Source of the DNA: CAYNYI01 sp964401455 | GTDB taxonomy: Bacteria; Fibrobacterota; OXYB2-FULL-49-7; CAYNYI01 | NCBI GenBank assembly: GCA_964401455.1 | Contig: CAYNYI010000030.1 | Coordinates: 1 to 28,989 of the forward strand | Direction of reading: 5' to 3' | Length of the DNA stretch: 28,989 nt | Shown here: positions 7,921 to 14,316 of the stretch, in pieces | How the letters are laid out: every line of letters begins with the position of its first letter | Numbering within the stretch: the stretch's first letter is position 1 | Translations under genes and position numbers: made by a program | The notes under the pieces: generated by a model | The model's database searches: none | Seen by the model: the letters and a program-made list of their open reading frames with translations, nothing else | What the model was told of the DNA's origin: nothing

Positions 7921-9051
7921 TCAGTATTTAAACTGAAGATGTACATAGAGCTCGGCGGAATCCTTTTCTTCGGCGGAAGATTTATCGAGATACTGAATAT
8001 TCGGTATGAGGCTTACCTTTTTATGGAGTTTATATTCCAGCCCTCCTATATAGAGAAATGCGTCGGTTTCCGTGTCAGACAGGTCTAGTACGGAGGAAGA
8101 AGAAAACCCGGTATTATAGTAGTCTAACCGCAAAAAGGCCGATGCTGACTCGGATAAGGAAAGATTTTCCATTAATGAAACGTAAAATGCTGTTATATTT
8201 TCTTCCGGAGCGCTGAAAACCTTGGAGCCGAAATTAATTCCGGTTTTTGAAATTCCCGAAGTATATCCGCAGAAAAGGTCATAGAAAACGTTAATCCGCG
8301 TTTCCCCGTCGGGGGATCGAAAAGGCTCCGCTTCTAAAACAGCCGAAAAAAGAAGTTTTTTCCCGGCTGTTTTAAGAACCGGGTTTAAAATGATATTTTT
8401 GTAGAAGTCGTCCTCTTTTTCCTTATAGCCGGTGCCGTTTCTTATCATTGTATTCATTGAGAAGCCCGGAGAAAATTTTGTTTTAAGCTTTAGTCCGATA
8501 TCGGCAGATGAACCGGTATTATAAGCCGAAGCTTTATCAAAGCCGGACTTTTGAGCATCGGCTAAAGATTCAGAAATATTTTCTTCTGCGGGTGCGTTTT
8601 CAAAAACATTTTTTACCGATTTTAAATATTTCCCGAAAGACTCTGCCGGAGCATGTTTTATTATGCGCAAGCCCCAGAATTTTTCCGGTGTTTTCCACAG
8701 GCCTGTTCCCTGAAGACCGGTGCAAACGGAGCTTTTAATCTTTTGGGCGTTGAATTCGGCATAGGTGTATTTAGCGTAGGTTTCCAGTTTTCCGGTTTTT
8801 TCTTCCCGTGAAACATCTGTAAGGATTCTTGCTTTGATATTATCTGAGATTTGATATTTTCCTCCCGCGTAAATTCGTGAAATTTCAAAGCCGTTTGCGC
8901 GGTCAGAAAATGAACTGTTTTGCTCGGTGCCGGAAATATCGAGGTAGTAGGCGGAAAAGACTTTGCATTCGGGTGAGAAACCCGGGAGATTTTTTTCGGC
9001 GGATATAATAAACGCCGCAGAGAACAGTACCGTCAGGACTTTTTTATACAT
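7921..9051 (-). CDS. Outer-membrane beta-barrel protein, possibly a phosphate-selective porin (OprO/OprP-like)
   Basis: About 376 residues with a signal peptide (MYKKVLTVLFSAAFIISAEK…) followed by a body rich in alternating polar and aromatic strands and ending in a terminal aromatic residue (…LQFKY), the usual signature of an outer-membrane barrel. The start at 9051 is preferred over the in-frame ATG at 9087 because a GGAGG ribosome site lies four bases upstream of 9051 and the signal peptide begins there. The N-terminal stretch FEISRIYAGGKYQISDNIKAR followed by a KLETYAKYTY strand resembles the early strands of OprO/OprP-like porins, shown here only as short pieces. Family assignment is weak; the position between pstS genes supports a role in phosphate uptake. 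It has its own promoter and terminator. Confidence 0.75.
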   Translation of the reverse strand: MYKKVLTVLFSAAFIISAEKNLPGFSPECKVFSAYYLDISGTEQNSSFSDRANGFEISRIYAGGKYQISDNIKARILTDVSREEKTGKLETYAKYTYAEFNAQKIKSSVCTGLQGTGLWKTPEKFWGLRIIKHAPAESFGKYLKSVKNVFENAPAEENISESLADAQKSGFDKASAYNTGSSADIGLKLKTKFSPGFSMNTMIRNGTGYKEKEDDFYKNIILNPVLKTAGKKLLFSAVLEAEPFRSPDGETRINVFYDLFCGYTSGISKTGINFGSKVFSAPEENITAFYVSLMENLSLSESASAFLRLDYYNTGFSSSSVLDLSDTETDAFLYIGGLEYKLHKKVSLIPNIQYLDKSSAEEKDSAELYVHLQFKY

Positions 9052-9099
9052 TTTTCCTCCATGGAAATTAATAATATTAATTAACACAATAACACAACG

Positions 9100-9114
9100 C
9101 CGGAGAAACTCCGG
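9100..9114 (-). other. Small perfect hairpin in the porin mRNA leader
   Basis: Six-base arms CCGGAG and CTCCGG with a three-base loop lie in the long leader (about 115 bases) between the porin promoter and start codon. A second weaker hairpin, TGGT-GAAA-ACCA, lies closer to the promoter at about 9152–9163. No T-tract follows either, so these are probably leader stabilisers or regulatory folds rather than terminators. Confidence 0.5.
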
Positions 9115-9173
9115 AATGCTGTTTTACAGGAAAAATGCAGACGTGCTACACATGGTTTTCACCAATGCTACAA

Positions 9174-9203
9174 AAAATACGCTTTGTTGCTGCTGTGTGT
9201 CAA
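9174..9203 (-). promoter_or_regulatory. Promoter of the porin gene
   Basis: On the minus strand TTGACA (9198–9203), an 18-base spacer and TATTTT (9174–9179), placing the transcript start near 9167 and giving a leader of about 115 bases. A lone CTGTCAT, half of a Pho-box-like repeat, lies about 50 bases further upstream (about 9257–9263), but without the required second repeat. Confidence 0.65.
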
Positions 9204-9273
9204 GTCAATTTTGTTTTGATTGCGTTTTTTTTACGAATACGTTACTTTTAGAAGATGACAGTTTGTGTGGAGC

Positions 9274-9301
9274 AAAAAAAAACCGGCGGTTTTCGCCGGT
9301 T
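9274..9301 (-). terminator. Terminator after phoB–phoR–pstS
   Basis: Seven-base stem ACCGGCG/CGCCGGT (9282–9288 and 9294–9300) with a five-base loop. On the minus strand it is followed by a run of eight U (9274–9281). It lies 28 bases after the pstS stop at 9329. The other strand also has a short T-run, but no plus-strand gene needs it. Confidence 0.9.
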
Positions 9302-9328
9302 TTTAATAAAATGACAGGATAGCGGGAT

Positions 9329-10159
9329 TTATTTTACGGGGATATATCCAACCTTCTTTACGAGTTCCTGACCTTTTTCTGAAAAAACAAAGTCAAGGTA
9401 TGTTTTAGCGAGACCTGTTGGTTCGCCGGCGGTAATCATATAAAGTCCTCTTACAAGAGGGTATGATTCGTTGGTTGCGTTTTCAAAAGTCGGCTCAATG
9501 ATTTCACCGTCTTCTTTTTGAATATTTACAGCCTTGATGCTTTCATTTACATAAGCCAGTCCGGCATATCCTATTGCGCCCTCTGTCTGTGAAACAGACT
9601 TTACCATGGCACCGTTGGATGATGACGCAAGGCAGGTTTTTGTATATTCCTTTTTATTAAGCGCAATTTTTTTGAAGAATTCATATGTTCCGCTGCTGCT
9701 TTCTCTGGCAATGGGTACTATTTCCAGGTCTTTTCCACCGACTTCTTTCCAGTTTTTAATTATTCCGCGGAAAATAGCGTCAATTTGTTCGAGTGTAAGA
9801 TTCTGAACCTTATTGGATGGGTGTACTATTACAGTGAGAGCGTCTTTACCGACAACATGAACTTTCGGTTCAATCCCTGCGGACTCAAATCTTTTAATTT
9901 CTTTTGTTTTTATTTTCCTGGAAGCGTTCGCTATATCCGTGGTTTTATCCAGCAGAGCGGCAATACCGACTCCGGAGCCTCCGCCTTCTACGATAACATC
10001 ATATTCACTGTGGTCGTTCATGAAAACTTCGGCGGTTTTCTGTGCGATCGGCAGCACAGTACTTGACCCCTTGACTCTTATAGACTGGTCCTGAGTACTG
10101 CAAGAGTAAAACATCGAAACACAAAAAACAACACAAAACATGGTTCTTAAAGCGGCCAT
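9329..10159 (-). CDS. pstS: Phosphate-binding protein PstS, short lipoprotein type
   Basis: A 276-residue phosphate-binding protein. The N-terminus has a hydrophobic stretch followed by a lipobox ending in FYSC, so it is probably lipid-anchored in the periplasm. Motifs are those of the short PstS type: IRVKGSSTVLPIAQ, GGGSGVGIAAL, the phosphate-contacting RESSSGTYEFF segment and TEGAIGYAGLAYV, ending in GYIPVK. A GGAGG ribosome site sits six bases before the ATG. It follows phoR by 130 bases; I see no convincing promoter in that gap, so it is probably co-transcribed with phoB–phoR from 12872–12900. It is a different branch of the family from the pstS at 6781–7824, so the cluster carries two unlike receptors for one permease pair. 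Confidence 0.96.
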   Translation of the reverse strand: MAALRTMFCVVFCVSMFYSCSTQDQSIRVKGSSTVLPIAQKTAEVFMNDHSEYDVIVEGGGSGVGIAALLDKTTDIANASRKIKTKEIKRFESAGIEPKVHVVGKDALTVIVHPSNKVQNLTLEQIDAIFRGIIKNWKEVGGKDLEIVPIARESSSGTYEFFKKIALNKKEYTKTCLASSSNGAMVKSVSQTEGAIGYAGLAYVNESIKAVNIQKEDGEIIEPTFENATNESYPLVRGLYMITAGEPTGLAKTYLDFVFSEKGQELVKKVGYIPVK

Positions 10160-10289
10160 TAAGGTCCTCCTTCAGATAATTAAAATATTTTCAGCCTGCC
10201 TTTTCCTGCATTGATAAAATAGACCACATACATTACAAGCATGTTGCGATTCAGCTTCATTAGTGTTATAAATATGAAAAATATTTGTT

Positions 10290-12086
10290 CTATTGATTCT
10301 CTGAGGTTGGATTGGATGGAAGAGAAACCACAAATCCTGTTCCGCCCTTGATTCCGTCGATTACCGCAATACGGCCGTCAAGTATTTGTACTATATGCTT
10401 AACTATCGCCAAGCCCAGCCCGGTACCACCGGATTCACGGCTTCTGTGCTTGTCAACCCGGTAAAATCTCTGAAATATGGTTTCCCGGTGTTCCCGGGGT
10501 ATTCCTATTCCGGAATCCAGCACCTTTAGGATATTTCTTTCCTTTTCCCTGTGGCATTCTATTCTTATACTGCCCCCCTGTTTGTTGTATTTAAGGGCAT
10601 TTGTTATGAGGTTGAACAAGACAATATATAAAAGGTCGGGTACAGTTTCGATTTGTGGTTCAAAACACTCCACATTTACACCAACTTCTTTTTCAGAAAT
10701 CATGGTATTCAGCTCAAGAGCGATTTCTTCGATAATTTCTTTGATGGAACATTTTTCAAAGCTGAAGTTTATTTTCCCGCTCTCCAGATAACCAAGTTGA
10801 AGCAGGTCGTTCACGAGGTTTTCCAGCCTTTTTATGTTTCGCCCCATTTTTCCGAGACCCGTTTTTATTGTTTTTTTATCGTTGCAGTCTTCAAGGGTTT
10901 CAAGGTATCCTTTAATTATGGTTATGGGTGTTTTAAGTTCATGAGAGGCAGCTTCAACAAAATGGGTCTTGGCTCTCGCCAGGTTTTTTTCTTCGGTGAG
11001 GTCAACCAGAGTAAGAAGAATTCCAGCCGGTTTTTCGTCTCTGTTTTTTGAGAGATATATAGGCGCGCAGACTGTTTTTATATGGAAGCTTTTGATACCC
11101 GAATGAATCGTCAGATTCTTTTCTTTTTTTATACCTTCTTTTATCGTTTTTTCTGCTATTTTCTGAATGTCCGGATTATGAGTAAAACCTATAAGCGGCA
11201 TTCCGGTTATTTTTTTATGCTGAACATTGAACAGACGGATCGCGTTTTCATTTGAAAAGAGAATATTTAATTCTGAATCGGCGGCAATGATGCTTTCTGA
11301 GACAGAAAGAAGGAGGGCTTTGATTTCTTCTTTTTCCCGCATTATTCCGTCAATCAGTTTTTGAATTCTCAGGCTCGTTTTGTCTATAGAATTGTAAAGC
11401 TTGTCGGTTTCGGGGGAGAAGCCCTCATATTTTCTTTTTGGGAAATTCCCTGTTTCTATATGTGATGAATTTTCATTCAGTTCTTCTATTATATTCTCTG
11501 TGCGGAGCTCCATTTTATAACCTATAAAAAGGAGGATGATGAAAAAAGCCATTCCTGAGACAGCCATAATTACATAAACAGAAATAAGATAGTTTTCGAT
11601 TCTTTCAAGACTTACTGCAAAACGCAGATATCCCTTTTTGCTGTCGCCGCTAATTATTCCCGCGGCGAGGTAGAGCATTTCCCGTTTAACTGTTTCGCTG
11701 TATCTTTGAGAAATCCCGAGCGATTTATTTTTCAGCATTACGATTTCCGGGCGGCCGGAATGGTTTTCAATATTAGGTAAAACGGAAAATTTGAGTCGGG
11801 AATCCGCTTTTACAAGCCCGCTTTTATCGATGAAAGTGACCCTGCATTCAAGATATTTATCAAGAAAAACACAATGATCTTGTATTGCATGGTTATATCC
11901 GGTATCCGGAACAGAGTGAACAGGAAAGTTTTTAGCGCTTAAATAAAGTTGTCTTGACAGGCTGTTTTGTATTGAATTTATATAAAATCTTTTAAAACCG
12001 GCCGCTGAAACAACAGTTATCAGAATAAGGATGGCTATAAGTATAAGGGAAAATGGCAGAAGAAGCCGATATCTGAGAGATTTCAT
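10290..12086 (-). CDS. phoR: Phosphate-regulon sensor histidine kinase PhoR
   Basis: Membrane sensor kinase of the phosphate two-component system, 598 residues. Two membrane helices (about 9–31 and 168–189) flank a periplasmic domain of about 135 residues. A HAMP-like linker (about 190–245) leads to a PAS domain (about 253–365), the phosphoacceptor helix with AASHELKTPIT (His382) and a HATPase_c domain with LITNALKYNKQGG, DSGIGIP and GTGLGLAIVKHIV. The large periplasmic domain makes it the long, Gram-positive or spirochaete style of PhoR; E. coli PhoR lacks it. It lies 42 bases after phoB and upstream of pstS. The ribosome site is weak (TTAAGA), consistent with coupling to phoB. Confidence 0.95.
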   Translation of the reverse strand: MKSLRYRLLLPFSLILIAILILITVVSAAGFKRFYINSIQNSLSRQLYLSAKNFPVHSVPDTGYNHAIQDHCVFLDKYLECRVTFIDKSGLVKADSRLKFSVLPNIENHSGRPEIVMLKNKSLGISQRYSETVKREMLYLAAGIISGDSKKGYLRFAVSLERIENYLISVYVIMAVSGMAFFIILLFIGYKMELRTENIIEELNENSSHIETGNFPKRKYEGFSPETDKLYNSIDKTSLRIQKLIDGIMREKEEIKALLLSVSESIIAADSELNILFSNENAIRLFNVQHKKITGMPLIGFTHNPDIQKIAEKTIKEGIKKEKNLTIHSGIKSFHIKTVCAPIYLSKNRDEKPAGILLTLVDLTEEKNLARAKTHFVEAASHELKTPITIIKGYLETLEDCNDKKTIKTGLGKMGRNIKRLENLVNDLLQLGYLESGKINFSFEKCSIKEIIEEIALELNTMISEKEVGVNVECFEPQIETVPDLLYIVLFNLITNALKYNKQGGSIRIECHREKERNILKVLDSGIGIPREHRETIFQRFYRVDKHRSRESGGTGLGLAIVKHIVQILDGRIAVIDGIKGGTGFVVSLPSNPTSENQ

Positions 12087-12128
12087 TCTTAACCGTTTTA
12101 GTAAAGCAAGAAGATTGTACAGGATTTC

Positions 12129-12821
12129 TCAGAGAACATCCAGGTCAAGAATATAGCCGTATCCCTTGACGGTTTTCAATATTTTTTTTACCGGTCCGAG
12201 CTTGTCCCGGAGGCGGGTAATGTTTACATCAACAGTGCGTATATCGACTGTTGAGTCCATTCCCCATATTTTTTCAAGAATATCGTCCCGGGACATGACT
12301 TTGTCTCTTTTTTTATACAGGTATTCGAGAATGGCGAATTCTTTAGGCGAAAGGTTCAGAACCTGGTCTTTTACCATTATCTTATGCTTATTGAAGTTAA
12401 CCTGTAGATCGCCTTTTGTAAAGATGACATTCTTGTCATATCCGTGGACTCTCTTAAGAATCGCCCGGGAGCGTACTACAAGTTCTTTTACTGAAAACGG
12501 TTTGCAGATATAATCATCGGTGCCAAGCTCGAAAGCGACTATTTTATCGATTTCTGTTGATTTGGCCGTTAAAAGGATTACCGGAATTGATTCTGTTCTG
12601 GGGTCATCGCGCATTGTGCGGAGAACATCCAGCCCGTTCATTCCCGGAAGCATGACATCAAGGATCACGAGATCAATGTTCTCGTCCCACAAAGTGTCAA
12701 GAGCAGACTCTCCGTCTTTTGCCTTAAACACCTTGTTTTCGGAACGTTCAAGGTTGTAGGCGACGAGCTCTAAAATGTCTTCTTCATCGTCTACGACGAG
12801 TATTGAGGGGTCTTTATTCAT
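12129..12821 (-). CDS. phoB: Phosphate-regulon response regulator PhoB (OmpR family)
   Basis: A 230-residue response regulator. The receiver has acidic residues Asp11/Asp12, phosphoacceptor Asp55 (ILDVMLPGMNG), Thr85 and Lys107 (DDYICKPFS). The C-terminal winged-helix DNA-binding domain carries LSPKEFAILEYL and the recognition-helix region VDVNITRLRDKLG, followed by the hairpin TVKGYGYIL. When phosphorylated by PhoR it should activate pst and related genes. The pairing with phoR and pstS makes PhoB the best call. A strong promoter lies just upstream. Confidence 0.95.
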   Translation of the reverse strand: MNKDPSILVVDDEEDILELVAYNLERSENKVFKAKDGESALDTLWDENIDLVILDVMLPGMNGLDVLRTMRDDPRTESIPVILLTAKSTEIDKIVAFELGTDDYICKPFSVKELVVRSRAILKRVHGYDKNVIFTKGDLQVNFNKHKIMVKDQVLNLSPKEFAILEYLYKKRDKVMSRDDILEKIWGMDSTVDIRTVDVNITRLRDKLGPVKKILKTVKGYGYILDLDVL

Positions 12822-12871
12822 AGCTATAATCTACAAAGCCAATGTTGCATTTGAATTGCACCGCTGTTTCA

Positions 12872-12900
12872 ATTATAACAAATAAAAGAGGCTTTTTCAA
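12872..12900 (-). promoter_or_regulatory. Promoter of phoB–phoR–pstS
   Basis: On the minus strand TTGAAA (12895–12900), a 17-base spacer and a consensus TATAAT (12872–12877); the predicted start near 12865 leaves a leader of about 45 bases. The –35 box overlaps the stop codon of the upstream gene. The V-ATPase promoter at 20423–20451 has the same boxes and spacing. Confidence 0.8.
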
Positions 12901-13751
12901 TGATCGGGAGAATCAATATATAGAGAGTGGCAGGAAGGGCAGATTGTATGGCTGAAATAAATGGCTTTGTTTTTGTGAAAATAGTCTTCAAATCTTTCCC
13001 ACGCAGAATCCTTTGCCCGTATTCGCCTGCAGTAGGAACAAACCGGGAGCATTGTTTTTTCTGATTCCTGTTTTTCAGCGATAAGCATGAAATTCAGTTT
13101 ATCATCGGCATTGTTTACAACAGGGAATACGAATATTTGAAGCTTACGATCAGCCGTATTGAGGTCCGCCATTACTGTACGGTTGTCGCGCAGCGCAGTT
13201 TTAAGGGAGCAGTTGTCATGCTTACCGGCGCTTTTGCAGATAATTTCATGACACTTTCTGTTTTTGCATTTTCCGAATTCTTTTTCTGATTTCTCATTCT
13301 GATCGATAATAACGAAATTACCGTCTATAATAAAAGCCGGACTGCTGATTCCGAAAAAATTATTGGAAGTAGATGAAACGGATTTTTCTTCATAGTTTAT
13401 TTTTCTAAATACAATCGGAAGCTGGTTTATTGTTTCCGCCGAATAGCGAAAGCGGGAGGCAAGGCCTTCGCTTTTTTTTCCCGGATTGTTTATAACAATA
13501 AACGGAGCTTCGTCGGTAAGTTTTTTTCCGAGATGTTTTATCGCTGATGTAATTGCCGAATCGTGCGGATTGTTTGGGCAAAGAACGAGGTTCCAGGCGC
13601 TCCCGGCAATCTTTTCACAGAATTCAATAAAACTCTCCGCCGTTGTTATTTTTGCTGAATAACCGTTTTTGTGGAATTCGGAAATTATTTCCGCTTCCTG
13701 ATCAATGCCGCAAAGATTCAAGATAGAAATTTTTTTATCGGACCCTGTCAT
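12897..13751 (-). CDS. Pseudo-receiver / Cys-rich PAS protein with C-terminal zinc-binding-like motif
   Basis: A 284-residue soluble protein of unknown function. Residues 1–118 look like a degenerate receiver: WNLVL (53–57) and PFIVI (83–87) match receiver strands, but the phosphoacceptor position reads CPNN, so it probably cannot be phosphorylated. Residues 130–225 look like a PAS domain, including a Cys-rich turn (Cys162, 167, 172, 181) seen in some PAS proteins. The C-terminus (235–280) carries LPVCSYCRRIR … FSHTICPSC (Cys238, Cys241, His268, Cys271, Cys274), closely resembling the LPICxxCKKIRD…FSHGICPxC segment that recurs at the ends of PAS and receiver signalling proteins and probably binds a metal. 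It lies 75 bases upstream of phoB. Function is not known; redox or metal signalling is only a guess. Confidence 0.8.
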   Translation of the reverse strand: MTGSDKKISILNLCGIDQEAEIISEFHKNGYSAKITTAESFIEFCEKIAGSAWNLVLCPNNPHDSAITSAIKHLGKKLTDEAPFIVINNPGKKSEGLASRFRYSAETINQLPIVFRKINYEEKSVSSTSNNFFGISSPAFIIDGNFVIIDQNEKSEKEFGKCKNRKCHEIICKSAGKHDNCSLKTALRDNRTVMADLNTADRKLQIFVFPVVNNADDKLNFMLIAEKQESEKTMLPVCSYCRRIRAKDSAWERFEDYFHKNKAIYFSHTICPSCHSLYIDSPDH

Positions 13752-13788
13752 ATGTTAAAAATCTCTACCCACGCACAGGGGAATTAAT

Positions 13789-13811
13789 AAAACCCGGGAA
13801 GGATACCCGAG
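13789..13811 (-). terminator. Terminator-like hairpin in the leader of the pseudo-receiver gene
   Basis: On the minus strand CUCGGG, seven-base loop, CCCGGG (arms 13806–13811 and 13793–13798, one G·U pair), followed by UUUUAUU. It lies about 38 bases before the start codon at 13751 and downstream of both minus-strand promoters, so it could attenuate the gene or end a short RNA. Confidence 0.5.
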
Positions 13812-13826
13812 ATCAGGGTGTTTTAA

Positions 13827-13840
13827 CGGTTTGGCGACCA
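13827..13840 (-). repeat. TGGYCGCCAAACCR motif, copy 1 (at start of pseudo-receiver transcript)
   Basis: Minus-strand sequence TGGTCGCCAAACCG. It covers positions +2 to +15 of the transcript predicted from the promoter at 13848–13877. Differs from copy 2 at one base. The outer TGGT/ACC(A) bases make the motif partly palindromic. Confidence 0.85.
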
Positions 13841-13847
13841 TATCAAT

Positions 13848-13877
13848 AATATAAAGTTTATTTGTGTGTTGTGTCAA
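13848..13877 (-). promoter_or_regulatory. Minus-strand promoter proximal to the pseudo-receiver gene
   Basis: TTGACA (13872–13877), an 18-base spacer and TATATT (13848–13853); predicted start near 13841, leader about 90 bases. The transcript would begin immediately with the repeated motif (copy 1) and then reach the terminator-like hairpin at 13789–13811. Confidence 0.65.
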
Positions 13878-14022
13878 CAAATAAACATGTTCTTTATGAC
13901 TTTCTAAATAGATCAAAAGTTGACAAAAAGAAATAACAGCACGTTTTTTGCATACTCGTTTAAATAAGAATTCTTTATTTTGAATACGATTGTTTTAGGT
14001 AAAAAAATTTATTAAAATAAAT

Positions 14023-14028
14023 TATAAT
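14023..14028 (+). promoter_or_regulatory. Perfect –10 box before the structured element
   Basis: TATAAT on the plus strand, with the structured element beginning seven bases downstream at 14035, as expected for a transcript start. No good –35 box is seen at the proper distance, so this could be chance in AT-rich DNA. Confidence 0.4.
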
Positions 14029-14034
14029 AACAAT

Positions 14035-14118
14035 AACTCCGGACGTCCCACCTTCGTGTCTGGTCGCCAAACCACACGACATTGCCTCGCGGCAAAACAG
14101 GAGAACGCCGGAGTTTTT
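14035..14118. other. Structured element, candidate small RNA or RNA switch
   Basis: Eight-base outer arms AACTCCGG (14035–14042) and CCGGAGTT (14108–14115) enclose two inner hairpins: TCGTGT/ACACGA (14054–14059 and 14074–14079) with GGT/ACC inside, and TTGCC/GGCAA (about 14082–14095) with a four-base loop. On the plus strand a TATAAT box lies at –7 to –12 and a short T-run follows the 3' arm, and a weak AT-rich hairpin plus T-run comes at 14125–14142. On the minus strand the element would be read from the promoter at 14188–14216. I do not recognise a known RNA family and cannot decide the strand; the single long-range pair that is not Watson–Crick is G·U on plus but A·C on minus, which slightly favours plus. 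Confidence 0.5.
14061..14074 (+). repeat. TGGYCGCCAAACCR motif, copy 2 (opposite orientation)
   Basis: Plus-strand sequence TGGTCGCCAAACCA inside the structured element. It is inverted relative to copies 1 and 3. With flanking bases, 14060–14075 can pair with 14166–14181 over 16 positions on the plus strand, including one G·U. Confidence 0.9.
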
Positions 14119-14166
14119 AAGTCCAATTCTTAGGAATTTTTTATTGCGGGGCAAATTAATGATATG

Positions 14167-14180
14167 TGGTTTGGCGGCCA
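14167..14180 (-). repeat. TGGYCGCCAAACCR motif, copy 3 (at start of distal minus-strand transcript)
   Basis: Minus-strand sequence TGGCCGCCAAACCA, one base different from copy 2. It begins at about the predicted start site of the promoter at 14188–14216, the same placement as copy 1 relative to its own promoter. Confidence 0.85.
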
Positions 14181-14187
14181 GGGCTCT

Positions 14188-14216
14188 AATATACCATATC
14201 TAATAAATCATGTCAA
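14188..14216 (-). promoter_or_regulatory. Distal minus-strand promoter in the intergenic region
   Basis: TTGACA (14211–14216), a 17-base spacer and TATATT (14188–14193); predicted start near 14181. It would transcribe the structured element in the minus direction and could also act as a second, upstream promoter for the gene at 12897–13751. Confidence 0.65.
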
Positions 14217-14234
14217 ATACGAAATTTGCCGTTT

Positions 14235-14263
14235 TTGACCGCCTTTTAAATTAATGGAATATC
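14235..14263 (+). promoter_or_regulatory. Candidate folE promoter
   Basis: TTGACC (14235–14240), a 17-base spacer and AATATC (14258–14263) on the plus strand; the –10 box is poor. The predicted start near 14270 coincides with a hairpin (arms 14269–14278 and 14282–14290, one bulge) in the leader. It is back-to-back with the distal minus-strand promoter. Confidence 0.45.
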
Positions 14264-14316
14264 AGCTTCTGAAAATATTTTATATTTCAGATGTTAGTTT
14301 CAACCCGGGGAAAAAA

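Larger units (their letters stand above)
13752..14316. other. Long intergenic region with promoters, repeats and RNA structures
   Basis: About 565 AT-rich bases between divergent genes. I find no credible protein-coding gene. It contains two minus-strand promoters, three copies of a 14-base motif, a structured element at 14035–14118, several hairpins and a candidate folE promoter, each listed separately. No DnaA boxes, att-like repeats or IS ends were seen. Confidence 0.8.

Noticed and set aside
9096..9114. AACGCCGGAG shared between the porin leader hairpin and the structured element at 14104–14113
   Set aside because: Ten-base repeats occur many times by chance in a window of this size, and the arrangement of arms differs.
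9254..9263. Pho box upstream of the porin promoter
   Set aside because: Only one CTGTCAT half-site is present, without a second direct repeat at 11 bases spacing, and it lies far from the –35 box.
13770..13780. CACGCACAGGG on the plus strand, identical to the start of the c-di-GMP-I (GEMM) riboswitch core
   Set aside because: The rest of the GEMM core (GGACGCAAAGC, tetraloop receptor, GGUAGGUAGCGGGG) is absent, and the adjacent gene is on the other strand.
13752..14253. CRISPR array or replication origin
   Set aside because: Repeat copies are inverted, unevenly spaced and few; no DnaA boxes or spacer-like units are seen.
14035..14316. THF, preQ1 or ZTP riboswitch upstream of folE
   Set aside because: I compared the sequence with remembered consensus motifs and found no adequate match; the element is also separated from folE by a candidate promoter and terminator-like hairpins.
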